Shown here one piece after another: positions 45,453 through 57,209 of a stretch of DNA of 64,000 bases. Source of the stretch: Azolla caroliniana (taxonomy: Eukaryota; Polypodiophyta); the NCBI GenBank assembly GCA_043228905.1, contig JBHGNT010000002.1:14942001-15006000 (forward strand). The letters are read 5' to 3'. The notes beneath the pieces were generated by a model that worked only from the letters and a program-made list of their open reading frames with translations, was not told where the DNA came from and did not search any database. Position numbers and translations under genes: made by a program. Position 1 is the stretch's first letter; every line of letters starts with the position of its first letter.

Positions 45453-46265
45453 AGGGGGAGTTTGTTGGGATTACGGTCCCTCCGGATGGGATGGTCGGAT
45501 GTCCGGGAATCGGGAATGAAGACCCGAATGAGGAGTACCCGGCTACGGAGCCGGATGATGAAGACCCGGTTCCGGATCCGGATGATGAAGACCCCGGCTA
45601 CGGAGCCGGATGACGAAGACCCGGTTCCGGATCCGGATGATGAAGACCCCGGCTACGGAGCCGGATGATGAAGACCCGGTTCCGGATCCGGATGATGAAG
45701 ACCCCGGCTACGGAGCCGGATGACGAAGACCCGGTTCCGGATCCGGATGATGAAGACCCCGGCTATGGAGCCGGATGACGAATGTACCCGGAGAGAGATC
45801 CGAATGCGGGGACATATTTGTGAATATGTTTGCCAAGGGCCCTTGAGGCTATATTTGTAAATAGCCCGAAAGTCATATGTGTATAAATATGACTTAGGGC
45901 AAACTGTTTATGGTTGTTGTAGGTTGTTGCCCATTGTGTATTGCCACTCTTATGTGTGCAAGAGTGAAGAGAGCAGCCGAGTGAGAGAGAGAGACGAAGA
46001 GGTCGTTGCCTCTGTGTATTACCGCCGCCTGTGGCGAAGACAGTGAGCTCAAGGTTGTTGCCTTGTAGCTTCACCATTGTACATCTCTGTTTAGAGTGAT
46101 AGTTGGAGTCTGAGGACTCCCGTGGTTTTTTCCCATTTAGGGTTTTTCCACGTAAAACATCCTCTGTACTCTTCTCTCTATTGTCTTCGTGTATTTTGTA
46201 TTTCCTGTTTTCTGTGAGTTGATCCTATTTCTCGGTTGTGGCCGAGCACTGTGTTTAACAGCATC

Positions 46266-48386
46266 TGCCGTCAATGTTATTAGGAATCTACCGATTAGTA
46301 ACCACTCTCCTTCGTACTCGTTCTCGTTGAAGGCGTGGAGGGTTTTCGTGTCCTGGTCTTCTGCCGACAATCGAGCCATCTTGAAGAAGTCGAGGGTGAC
46401 ATCTTCATCTTCCGAAACCATGTTACTTTCATTTGAAAATCTTGCCCTTGACAGCATGTCAGCCATGGCGTTCTTCTTCCCTGCAATGTGACGGATCTCT
46501 GGGTTTAAAGACTTGATGTAGGCGATCCACCTTAGCATAGCAAGATCTGGGGTCGCACATCCCGAGACCATTCCGAGATTTGGGAGACAATCTGTCTCTA
46601 TTATCACTTCTGACCTGATCAGGTAATCTTTGTCCGTCTTCACTGCCGACACAATACCCCAAAGTTCCCGCTTGACTTGGGCATATCTTTGTTGCCGTTC
46701 GCTAAGAACCTTTGCTCCGAACCGGACGGCATATCGCGCATTATCTTCACCTTCTTGGTTGATGACCCACCCGATTCCGGTTGGACTCGTATCTACGGTC
46801 ACGTAAATTGGTTTCCCTTCGGCATAGTCGACCTTCCTTAGTGCCGGAGCTTCAAGAAGCAGTTTCTTTAATCTTCGCATCGCCTTTGTGTGCTCGTCTC
46901 GCCATTCGAACTTTATTCTTTTCTTTAGTAGTCCATATAACGGTTCGGCGACATGAGCGTAGTGAGAAATCCATATATGATAAAATGCGCACTCTCCAAG
47001 GAACCTTCGAACCTCCGTTTGGTTTTCACATTCTTCTTTCATGTCTTGGATTGCGTTCACTTTGGATGGCGAGGGCTTCCGGCCGTATGCTCCACACAAG
47101 TGACCTACCACCAAGATCTCCGGTTGCCCGAATGCGGATTTTTCTCCCGAAAATGTCAAATTCGCATCTTCAAGCCTTTGAAGCACCTTCTCGCAATCTT
47201 TCATATGATCCGCAACGAACTTTCTACAACCTTCCTTATCTTTCGATTCATCTTTCTCCTCATCCGAACATCCTTTTATCGGAATATCATCCAAGAATGG
47301 CATCGTGATGTCCGGAATGCAATCCTTCAAGACTTTATTCATGGCATTCACCATATGAGCCACCGAGTTCGTTGCGCCTTGGGGTAAGGTACACATCCGC
47401 ACAAGCCCGATCGGAGTCCTCATGGTTGTAATGTCCCGACTATCAATCGCCAATTGGAATTGGTCATATCCGGAGTAGAGATCGCCAATGGAGTAGATGG
47501 ACCGGCCCGCAAATGCTTCGGCAAATTTGTCCATGCTCAGACCGATTCTGGCATTTCGAATTGTAACCTTGTTGACGGGTTGAAGATCCTGGATGAATCG
47601 CAATGATCCATTTTTCTTCGGCACCGTGAACCACCTATTGGAATAAGGAGCATTCGACGGTTCTAGAATTCCCATACTCACCTTCTCCTTTAAGAGCTCG
47701 ATTAGCTTCGGAAGGTGTGCTCTCGGAACCGGTATCGGTTTCAAATTCCAAGGCACATGAGGCACCGTGAAGATCACCATCAGCTCTATAACCTTTGGGT
47801 CGGCACATCCGATTTCTCGTGGGAAGAATGCGAAAGCCTTCCCATGTCTCTCAAGCATATCGCGAAACATTCACTCCTCTTCAGGGAGAAGGAAATCCTC
47901 CTTTCCAACTCGTAGCTTCCCCTTCGTCTCTTTGGTGAAGTCATGACCTATCTTCTTCGGATCTCTTAAGCTTGGATCGTTAGCGACTTCCTTCATCTTT
48001 TGCCAACTATCTTCCAGTAGCAGAACCGCAACTGGCTTGATCTTCTTATCCACCGTTTTATATTTCGTGTTGATGTCAGCTTCCTTCATCGAGATGCCAC
48101 GACGGTATTCATCGATGATAGCGTACATGTTGACGGAGTTAACCGAAATCACGCGTTGGTTGTGAAAATAGCTCAAGTCCACGACGTCCTCGATTTCGCC
48201 GATGGTGTCGTTAAATGAGGCTTCTTCCATAATATGAGTCACGAAATCTCCTTCTTCTATTATGTTTTCTTCTTTCAGCATCTTCTCGAATTCTTGTATC
48301 TGGCGCTTGTGCTTCTTGTCGAGTAGTACTAGTTTACATGCGCCACTAGGTGTGACACATGTTGCTTCTCCTTGCAATCCACGCAC
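46266..48386 (-). pseudogene. Gypsy reverse transcriptase and RNase H
   Basis: Minus strand, one frame with a TGA at 47871. N-terminal connector (KLVLLDKKHKRQIQEFEKML), then AFFPREIGCADPKVIELMV, RWFTVPKKNGSLRFIQDLQ, GDLYSGYDQFQLAID, the active site FLDDIPIKGC (near 47285; FLDD in place of YVDD) and RNase H (VTVDTSPTGIGWVINQ, KRELWGIVSAV, IETDCLPN, HIAGKKNAMADMLSR). The frame runs into the copia at 46265. Confidence 0.92.
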
Positions 48387-48451
48387 TCTTCTTTCTTGTG
48401 GGGTCTTGTGATTACTCGGACTATTTGTGCCCCATGCTTCAATAGTCTGCT

Positions 48452-50650
48452 CTAAAAATCCGAGGATTCGCCTCCGAGACTATCTCGATTCCTTTCATGA
48501 TTGGCTCGCACCGTTAGGAATTGGACCGATCTTTGGTTGTCAAGACTCTTTATTCGTGCGAAGGCTGCTCCATTATCGAACACTCTGGTCTCCATCCGAG
48601 ATGATGTGATATAAGGTTGCCCTAGGATGACAGGATGCGACGCCGATTCTTGTACGAAGAAGTGTTGATCCATCTCCACATCCCCGATCGTGACTTTGAC
48701 ATTGGGACAAGCTCCGTACAAATCCTCCGTAGACTTTGTTGCCGCGAGAATCTTCCATCCGTGGTTTGTATTGATTGGCCATCTTCCTTTTTTGTAGAAG
48801 TCGGTTGACATGAGGTTGATCTCCGAGCCGTGGTCGATCAAGGCTACCACGGTCTCTTTCTTCTCCCCGATCTTCACCGGCGTCTCCGTTGTCGCTCGTG
48901 CCCAATGAGGTCGAGTGTAGTGGCTGTCCACCATATCTTCATCGATTTCGTTTCTTGCCATCGTTATGGCATTCGTTTTTGCTTTTTGCGGCTTCTCTTC
49001 TTCCTCGTCCGATTGTTGTCTCTTTCTCTTACCAAGGTCCACGATCGTGTCATGGAACTCCTTCTTCGTAATGCCAAGCAATTCCCTCACGGACAAAATT
49101 ACGTGGCTATCAAGAACTCGTTCTTCGAGAATCTTCTTTAGGTCCGTCGTCTGCTCTATGTCCGACCTTAGCTTATAGGTAGGTATGGTCCTTGTCCTCC
49201 GAGCGGGGTCTTCGACACCAACCTTCACGGGCCGAACCGTTTCTTCAACTCATATGCTCGGCTCCCCTTTTCGGCTTGATTCTCGTTCCTCCGTTTGTAA
49301 AGGTCGACTCGTCTCCGCATCGTCCTTCTTTTTCGCGTTCCTTGTTTCATGTCTTTTTGATGGCCATTGCTCTTCTATTCTCTTTCTCTTTTCTTCGACG
49401 AACACCTCGTGGTTGTCGCACATCACCTCTGTGAGTATGGTGTTGTCGTCCACCGGATCCGACCACCCGGTTATGCTTTGCACACTTCGGTCCGCAAGCT
49501 CTACCTCGTTCGATGTGACTTTTCCCTTCTTCTCATATTCGAGAACGGAAGTCCAAAACATTGCTCCCGCTCTAGCAGCTTCAGTCTTGTCTTTCCCGAC
49601 TCTTATTCCGGCCGACGCAGCATAGTGCATCGCATCCACATGAGTCGCATCGGCATCCTCCATAGATTTCTTCATTCCTCCTCTTCCGAAATTCACCCGT
49701 AGGGGTCTTCTAGTCTCGCTTGAGCAGATCATGTTGTCCTCTATGTATACGATATTTTGTCAAATCGCCTCTCGAAGGCTCGCACAATCCCTTCTCATGT
49801 GGTCCATGCTATCGCACCACACACATCTAAAGGGTTCTTTTCCTTTAGGGCCCCGACGATTCATGTTGGCTAGAGTGACCTTCTCGAACTTCTTCGCTAG
49901 CTCTTCAATGATGTCGTCGTCAATCTTCTTTTCTTCCACGTTACTTCGTCTTGGCGGCTCAGCTACTTTCGGTGGTCTTGCTTTCTCCGTGGTAGTCAGT
50001 CCCGTCAAGTCGGTGTCATCAACCCATTGGCGACGCTTGTCGAGCCTATTGCATGCCCGCTTCACCGCGATCCAGTCCGCTACGAGCCCATTTGCTTGGG
50101 TATCATCTTCGAGAAGAGTCCCCAACTCCCGTCTATCCTTTATGTCCACGGCCTTCAAGAAGTACAAAGTCTTGTCCTCTTCAAGCAACACTTGGTCCGT
50201 ATTGGGGAGACGACTAAACATCTAGTCGAATTTGTCGTACACCCTCGAGACGCTCATCTTCTTATTCTTCTTCTCTATCCACTTCATCAGGGCATGTCGA
50301 GTCATCCTCGTTGAGTCTTCAGTCACGAACTCTGCTAGTATCGTTTTCTCGAACTCGGACCATGTTGTCTTACCTTCTTGAAGCTCGATGACGCGTCTTT
50401 GGATGTTGTTGGCGACAACTCTCTTGAAGCTTGCGATTTGACGTGCCTCGGACACGTCCCTTTGATTCATCTCCCTTCTATATGCATCAAGGAACTTCGT
50501 AACGTTCCTTCCGTCGAGTTGGCCCTCGAGCTCTACGACACGATCGACAGCCTTCTCCATGCTCGCATCGTTGTCCCGAGATCTTATCATTTGCTCGACG
50601 ATTAGCATCATCCTTTCAAGCTCTCCCACTTGGTTGCTTGAGGACGCCAT
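48452..50650 (-). pseudogene. Gypsy gag and protease
   Basis: Starts at an ATG near 50650 (MASSSNQVGELERMM) just after the primer site. Gag domain (QLDGRNVTKFLDAYRREM, KTTWSEFEKTILAEFV), zinc knuckle CVWCDSMDHMRRDC (near 49825), then protease ALIDHGSEINLMS (near 48830; DHGS at the active site). Single in-frame stops at 50222 (TAG), 49760 (TGA) and 49250 (TGA), and a one-base shift in a T run near 48455. Confidence 0.9.
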
Positions 50651-50717
50651 CTCCAAGTATTAATCTCGACTTGATCCTTCCTACCGCCTCGTTCACGTCG
50701 GGTTCACCACTTTATTA

Positions 50718-51734
50718 TGTCGTGAAGATCCGTCACTACGCGCGGATCGTGAGGCGGAACCGCCGGGGTTCTGGACCGGAAGGATTCAAAGTCAGTACAA
50801 GCTTTGGCGCAAGCTTTAGCGAGAAAGTACTTAAGATAGATTGGGAAAGAGAGAAGTTGAGATTACACTATTGAGAGAGATTGATTGAACTTTTAACTTT
50901 AGATTTAAGAAACAAGTTACACCATCAATTTGATAACGAATTTCTTCTTCTTAATTTCATAATAAAAAAAAACCGTGTTTTTTCTCCTCCCCCTTCCCTC
51001 TTTTATAGATGCTCTCATGCATATGATGCATGTGAGGGTACAAGACATGCATAAATTGCATGTTTGCCATTTGGCGCTTATGTATTACATGTGGTGCATG
51101 ATAACCATGTCACTCATTTTAGCTCTCATGTATGAGAATTTACATGTAAAAGTACAATGATAGAAATATAATTTCAACTAAATAGCATGGCTTAATGGTA
51201 AGCCAATTGACTCCTAACTTGGAGGTGCAAGGTTCAAATCCTTACCTGCCCTCCTTGTATATATATTTATCTAGGCGCCGGACGTCGGTTCGCCGGTGCC
51301 TCGTCGGTTACCGGTGCGTCGTCGGATCACCGGCTCCATTGCCGGTCCGGTTTTGGTTGGCCAAAACCCTTTACGAGTAGCTAGCCCACCTCCACTCTTA
51401 GTTCAAGTTACCTTGAACTCTCTATGCTCCACACATAGACACAAAGATAATATCTTTTGGTCCACCTTATATATGATGAGAGCTGTATTTGTCGTGCCTA
51501 TGTGGGATATCTCACAATTTTCTCTTTTCCTTTCACAAACTTTATACCCTTATATCTTGACATTTAGTTGTCCGTTTCTCGTGTAATAAAGTGCATTCGA
51601 AACCTCCATCATTTTGTACTTAGATATTAAATCTATTTAAAATGTTATCTTCACAATTATTGTACTATGTGATTCATACTCGATTTCTTACGTTTGATGA
51701 GATTTTCACACTATTGCCGAAAATTTTCACGACA
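50718..51734 (-). repeat. 5' LTR of the gypsy element
   Basis: 1017 bp, partner of 38162-39178; same ends, same internal tRNA-like segment. Its outer edge at 51734 is followed by ParB-methyltransferase gene sequence. Confidence 0.95.
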
Positions 51735-54239
51735 TCGTCATTATTGTCGTTCTTTTTCGATTTTGATGGTTTTTGCAAGTGTCATTGTTGTTAGCAGGGA
51801 ACATTAGTTTCTAACATATCAACATTCAAAAGACACATACCCATTCTCTAAATACAATAAAATATTCCTCCAATGCCTTGTAGGAAGAAGTTATCCGGCA
51901 GGCTTGTTCAACTTCTTCCCATGTCGATAAACTCAGTTCTTGCATCATCAACTCCTGAATCTTCATGTATACCTTGTGACCGCACAATCAATATGAAATT
52001 AGAGATAAGATATTCAAAATAATTGAAGACTTTCATGAAAAGGTATACTATAAACACTTACTTTTGCAAGTCTGTTACCATCTCGTCCAAACTAAATTCC
52101 TTGGCGACCACTCGAGATAGCACGGATATTAACAATCTATCATCTTTGATACCTTGTAATGATCTCCAAGGTAAAAGTTTCATGTCCTCTGGTAACTCCT
52201 CGATTACCAAGTCGCTTTTTCCCTTGGTCTTTGATTTCATCTCAACTTGTGGATCAATTCTTCCCTTTTTTGATCTTTGCCCCTTGACTTCTTTCCGCTC
52301 CCACATAGAGAATATTTTGTCTTGGAGATCCCACACCTCTCCGGTCCGAAAAGCTAGTTGAAACCAAGAATCATATTTTCGGAGACCTTCGGATTTCGTA
52401 CTCTCATCCACTGCAATCCCTACTTCCAATAAACACTGACGTCGCAATCCAGGCCACAATCTTGGACCAAAATGATTCAAGGCATCTAGGTATTCATGAT
52501 GAAAAAATCTTATCCTCTCTATACATGACATCTTTTGCCTATAATTGTTGTCATTGTTATGGTCCCATGCGAGCAGCTTTGCCTCCTCGTGAGTTAGTCC
52601 TGCATATACCTTACATTCGGCGTACTTGAAGAACGGCGTGAAAGGATATTCTTTGACAAGCTGTCGTCGAGCTTCGGCCAAATGTGATCCTCCGATTACA
52701 TAGTATGTGTAATCGTCTGCAGAGCTATACTTGAAATCTGCTACTGTTGGGCATTGTTCTTGATCAACCATTACCAAAAATGGCACCACAGTAGCGTGAA
52801 GATTGATTTTCATTTTGCTTTTCAGGTTTTGCACATGGACGGAGTGCGGTTCCCTAATTTCCAAGGGACGTCTTCCAGTCATGGGGTCAATGGGGGGCCT
52901 TTGGATAGAAGTAATGGGCAAATGAAATAGTTGGCCCGTGCGCACAAGTTTAGTCTTCACAATATTTTCTCTTATTTTATTTTGTTCTGACGTCAGGACA
53001 CCAGAAGATAGTTGTCCGCCTGGAGCCACGACGTCGACTTGTTGGTCATCTTTTTCTTCCACGAACTCTAATATTTCTTCTTCTTCTTCTTTGGGTCGTG
53101 GTCGTTTAGTATATTTCTTTTGAACAGGATTTGTCTTCCTAGACTTTTTCGGTGGAGTTTCTGCTTCACCAGTCATCATCTCTCCTGTCACGTACGGCCG
53201 AAGAGCTACCAACAAGTTATTTTTCGTTTGCAGGTCTTTACGCAAAGCCTTGGGATTGCAAGATTCGGATACTAGGTTTCCCTCATCAAGTCGCAATCGC
53301 CTGTTGCCAACTGAGCTCGAGACGTCGATTAAAATACTTGTAGAGTCAATGTCTTCGTACTCTAGGTTGGTTACATGCCCGTAATTAAATGTTTTTCCAA
53401 GTTGAAGTTTCCCTTCCCCGTCCGATTTTGCCGTTATCAATAACAGCACCCCATCCTCCTCGACATAGGAGAGACACCATTCAAGTTCGGGGTAATCCTT
53501 ATATTTCACCTCAACCGTTTTCTCCTCTTGCGTACTACCTTTGTTGATTTTGGTAGTAGCCATAGATGACTTGGATCCTCCTTCCCCCGTTGAGTCAAAT
53601 AAAATCTTTTTACTCGTGTCCTTGATGAAGGAGCCAGAATCTTGTTTTGTCGGAGATCGAATCTTCAATCTAAATGAAGGAACTTTTTTTCTGGGTTCAC
53701 TGAAATTAAAAACGTTGGTGAAAACATAGAAACAACGTACAATTTTATCTAAATCACGCAAATTATCATCTAAATTACGTCAATTTTATGGTCCCATGCG
53801 ATAGTTTTTTATCGCAAAAACAACATTTTTTTCAACGCAAATCCGTTGCACTACATCGGATTTGCGTTGAAAGTCATGCCTTTCAACCAAAATCGGATTT
53901 CTGCATCGGATTTTGGTTGAAGGTCCTGCCTTTCAACCAAAATCCGATGCAGAAATCCGATGCAGTGCATCGGATTTGCGTTGAAAGGTAGGACCTTCAG
54001 CGAAAATCCGATGCACTGCATCGGATTTTGGTTGAAAGGCAGGACCTTCAACCAAAATCCAATGCAGTGCATCGGATTTGCGTTGAAGGTCCTGCCTTTC
54101 AGAATTGCTTTCGAAGTTCGTTGTACAAAATAAAATAAAATTTCTATGTGTTGAGGAAAGGAATCTTTAAGGAATCTTTAGGAATCTTAAAAAATGTAAA
54201 GAATATTACTAACCTAACGATTTTCTTTCCCTTGTTCAT
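51735..54239 (-). CDS. ParB-like domain protein (5' exons of the ParB-methyltransferase gene)
   Basis: Candidate start ATG 54239 (MNKGKKIV). Exon 1 ends 54214 (AG/GTTAGT); a 514-bp intron ends ATTTCAG at 53700, and exon 2 (53699-52062) keeps frame. Exon 2 has an unrecognised beta-rich N-terminus, a Lys/Glu linker, then a ParB/sulfiredoxin-type fold at 52930-52480: LFHLPITSIQ, a GGSHLAEARRQL motif matching the GG-(E/N)-HR box of ParB, and LAWDHNNDNNYRQKMSCIER, the following helix. Near 52061 there is a donor GTAAGT, and another open segment at 51972-51842 (KIQELMMQELSLSTWEEVEQ) ends at GTATGT; the phase between them is off by one with the best donor. Sequence at 51810-51735 stays in frame with the methyltransferase across the gypsy. 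In bacteria and phages ParB domains are fused to methyltransferases of this class. Confidence 0.7.
53838..54105. repeat. Palindromic repeat array in intron 1 of the ParB gene
   Basis: Alternating inverted units such as TTTCAACCAAAATCCGATGC and GCATCGGATTTTGGTTGAA, with spacers like GGTCCTGCC and GCAGTGCATCGGATTTGCG. Six to eight half-units of 20-25 bp, able to form long hairpins. No coding potential. Confidence 0.85.
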
Positions 54240-54536
54240 GATTCGTGCCGGAGGTAGTGCTGTCGATGATGTGCTTTTGAGTGCTCGAAAATTGGCCTGT
54301 GCTCTGAGCTCGATGGATTCTTTCACGTGATAATGAAAATGAAATTTCTAACCTCCTTATATAGATGACTTTAGCATTCCTTTTAAAATAGAAAATAATT
54401 TTTAATTATTTGTTTTTTAGGAAAATGTCGGAAAATAATATAGTTAATCTAAGTGTTCGGGTAGTTATATAGTTAGGCTTTAGCATTCCTTAATTTTCTC
54501 AAAAGAAGGTTTTAGAATACAGTTAGACTCCCTCAA
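54240..54536. promoter_or_regulatory. Shared divergent promoter region of the ParB-methyltransferase and transposase-like genes
   Basis: On the minus strand a TATA box TATATAA lies at 54357-54363, about 120 bp before the ParB ATG; on the plus strand TTATATAG (near 54466) lies about 70 bp before the transposase ATG. The 14-mer CTTTAGCATTCCTT occurs twice as a direct repeat (54369-54382 and 54478-54491), near each TATA. Co-regulation of both genes is plausible. Confidence 0.5.
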
Positions 54537-57209
54537 ATGTCTTCTTCTACAAGTAGAACATCTCTTTTTTCTATTGCCCCCTTTTCATTGTCAGATAACT
54601 CGTATTTCTCAATAGAAGAGTACGACCACAAAAAACATTCGCGGCTTAAACAGAAAAGTGTGGCTCCTAGTACTTCGAATTCTCTGTTTTCAATTGATCC
54701 TGTTGATGGCCCTGTTCATGCAAGCTTACAAGCGGACGATTCTTCGTCGATAGATAACAATAGCATTACTAAACCTCTAGCATTTAAAAGAGTTCCTCGA
54801 CAAGTTAGTGAAAAGAGATTTAATTTCTTATGTTCTGATCGTCAACTTCTATGCGACATGAACAAATCGTGTTGTGCGAATCTCTGTCTATCAACTTATG
54901 GAAAGTCAAGGTTACGTGAAACACGACAAAAATACTTGTCGCTTAATGGGGAAGAGCAAGATACATTTCTTCTTTCGCATATGCAACTTAAATTGGATCA
55001 CAAAGCAGGGCCTAATTCAACGCAAGTTGAATATTTCCTTGGACTAAATACCAAGTGTTGTCGAGCAGCTTTTCAAATCACTCATAGCATTGGAAATATG
55101 CGGCTGCAATGAGTTCAAGAGCGACTTCTGAAGGGCTCCTGGGTACAGTTCGATCAAAATGGTTCTAGATGTAAGGGTCAAATTGGGCAACAGGCAATTA
55201 GGTGGATGGAGGTATATTTTTCAAAACAGTGCGAAGTTATGCCAACGACAGGAAGACTTCATTTGTCAAATAACTTTACTCGAAGGGAAGTTTACCAATC
55301 GTACAAGGACGACATGCCTTCCGATGTTGAGCCTTACATACAGTACAGGCATTTTAATCGACTATGGAGGTTACAATTTAATAACGTGGTTATCCCACGA
55401 AAGGTGCGAATGGGAGTCTGCTCAATATGTGCGAGTTTAAAAAGTATGGCCAAGGGTGGAAAATCAGATGTAGAGATCAAGAATTACAAGAACCTGTTAA
55501 AAGAACATCGTGAAAGTCAGGCATTGGAACGCACTAAGGCTATGCATCACCAACAAAAAGCGTTTCAATCTCCCGAAAAGTATATGTGCATGATTATTGA
55601 CGGCATGGATCAAAAGAAAACTTGTTTGCCGCATTTTCAAAGACTCCCCAAGGATATTGGAGATGAGTGTCTCGTGCAAATGCATCTATTGGGTTGTTTG
55701 ACATATTGTCAAACTATAAGACCGCAAGTGTTCTTAACTTATCCCAATATCCACAACGACCCTAATCTTACTGTCACTGTCATGCACAGGGTATTGCAAT
55801 CATGGTCACGTATACTCCCGCCAGTTCTATATGTGCAACTAGACAACACAGCAAGAGAGAATAAGAACTCAACTGTCTTCGGCTATCTAACCATGCTAGT
55901 AGAGAGGGGCATATTTAAAAAGATAAAGGTTAACTTCTTGTTGGTTGGTCATACCCATGATCACATAGATCAAATGTTCAGTGGGTTCTCAAAGAAACTT
56001 GCTCGCTGTAATGCTTTCACACTTCCCACGCTATCCAAATTGATTAGTGAAGCATATACACCAAAGCCTGAAGTACAACACTTGGAAGAAGTATACGACT
56101 TTAAGCGTTTCTGCATGGATAGTGACGGGACTAAAGGTAGGGTGCTTGCACCTCTTAATAATATAAGTTTCAACCATGTCTTCCTCATAAAACAAAGATC
56201 GGCCCACCTCAAGATGACGGTGTTGTTTGCGAAACAATACTCATCTAGTGCACAATGGGAGCCCCAAGAAGGTTGTAGGCTCCTTCTTCATATCCCAGAT
56301 GAACCTCTACATGGTGCCCAACAAATGCCATATGATGATCGTAAAAATGTAGCACCAAATAGTACTATTGATGAACAAAGGGCATATTGGTTGAGATGTC
56401 TAGTAGAGAAACAAAATAATATTGATCGGACTAAGAAGTATGCCGGTGATGAGGATGTTGAATGGTGGGAGATTTTCTTCACCCATCAACGCACCATTTT
56501 AGATAATTACATCGCCGGTTTATGGCCAATCCGTATCCCATTCACATGGAACATTGGGATGACATCAACAATATCGCAGACTCATCACCAACAATCGAAT
56601 AATATGGAGCTTCATGATTTAGTTTGGCCACTGCAAAGAGATATTTATGTGGGACCAAGAAAGTCACGTACTGTTGAGGCAAGATGGCAAGGTAATTTGC
56701 AAGAACTACAAGTGGGAATGTTGGTTGCAACATTAGCAGGGGACGATACCTTGGGCCATCCATTTTGGATTGCAAAAATTATTGAATTAGTAAGGGATGA
56801 AGAAAGTAGTCAGACAAAGTCAATAGTAGTCCACTGGTATCGGACAAATTCACCTGATGCATTTACAGGAAAGTATTCTTTAGAGATGGTTAAGGATGTC
56901 GGATGTTCAAGCAGAAGGAGAAGAAGAAAGAATATACCGAGCACGGCTACTCTCGCACTAGACAGTGTTGACATACTAGTATATGACTTCTCATTGACAA
57001 ATTTAGGTCATCTAAGACAAGCAACTATCAAGATAATAAAGGAGAAAATCCCAAACATGGTGTCAAACGAAATACAGAGAATAACCAGAAGCAATTCTCA
57101 TAACCACAAAGATGTTGGGTTGGAATTGGATGAGGATAATGCTTTGATTGCCACTGATGATGAGGATGAGACGTCAGAATGCTCTTCTAGTCCATCAGAC
57201 ATGTCTTAA
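54537..57209 (+). CDS. DUF7869-type transposase-like protein
   Basis: 890-codon frame from the ATG at 54537, intronless, with one in-frame TGA at 55110 (codon 192). N-terminal Ser-rich tail, a Cys-containing region (CCANLCL, KCCRAAF), CSICASL near codon 300, then an RNase H-like core: IIDGMDQKKTCLPHF (about 352), QLDNTARENKNS (about 434) and VGHTHDHIDQMFSGF (about 470), which supply three acidic positions. The C-terminal part (codons 727-790) reads VGMLVATLAGDD, HPFWIAKIIEL, IVVHWYRT, the pattern of a BAH- or Tudor-like reader. Acidic Asp/Glu tail. I recall this domain set from plants, algae and invertebrates; activity as a transposase is inferred from the RNase H-like pattern. Divergent from the ParB-methyltransferase gene. 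Confidence 0.75.

Larger units (their letters stand above)
40550..46260 (+). mobile_element. Full-length Ty1-copia retrotransposon (5711 bp)
   Basis: Two 798-bp LTRs (40550-41347 and 45463-46260), start TGTTGGGATTA, end TTTAACA, about eight differences by eye. Perfect 5-bp target duplication GCATC at 40545-40549 and 46261-46265. Primer site TGGTATCAGAGC at 41351-41362 and polypurine tract GAAGGGGGAG at 45451-45460. It inserted into the gypsy polyprotein gene on the opposite strand, so it is younger than that insertion. Confidence 0.98.
38162..51734 (-). mobile_element. Full-length Ty3-gypsy retrotransposon (about 7.9 kb) with a nested copia
   Basis: Two 1017-bp LTRs (38162-39178 and 50718-51734) begin TGTCGTGAAG and end CACGACA and differ by about seven bases by eye. 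The primer site (minus-strand TGGTGAACCCGACG, 50696-50709) and a purine tract (GGTGGGGGTGG, near 39185) are in place. Order on the minus strand: gag, protease, reverse transcriptase, RNase H, integrase, in one frame broken by at least six stops and one shift. A 5711-bp copia sits between RNase H and integrase. The flanking five bases (ACCGT left, TCGTC right) do not match, so no clean target duplication. It splits the ParB-methyltransferase gene. Confidence 0.95.

Noticed and set aside
36916-54239. Bacterial or phage contamination as the source of the ParB and methyltransferase genes
   Set aside because: The coding sequence is interrupted by several GT-AG introns that keep the frame, and it is flanked by and contains plant-type retrotransposons.
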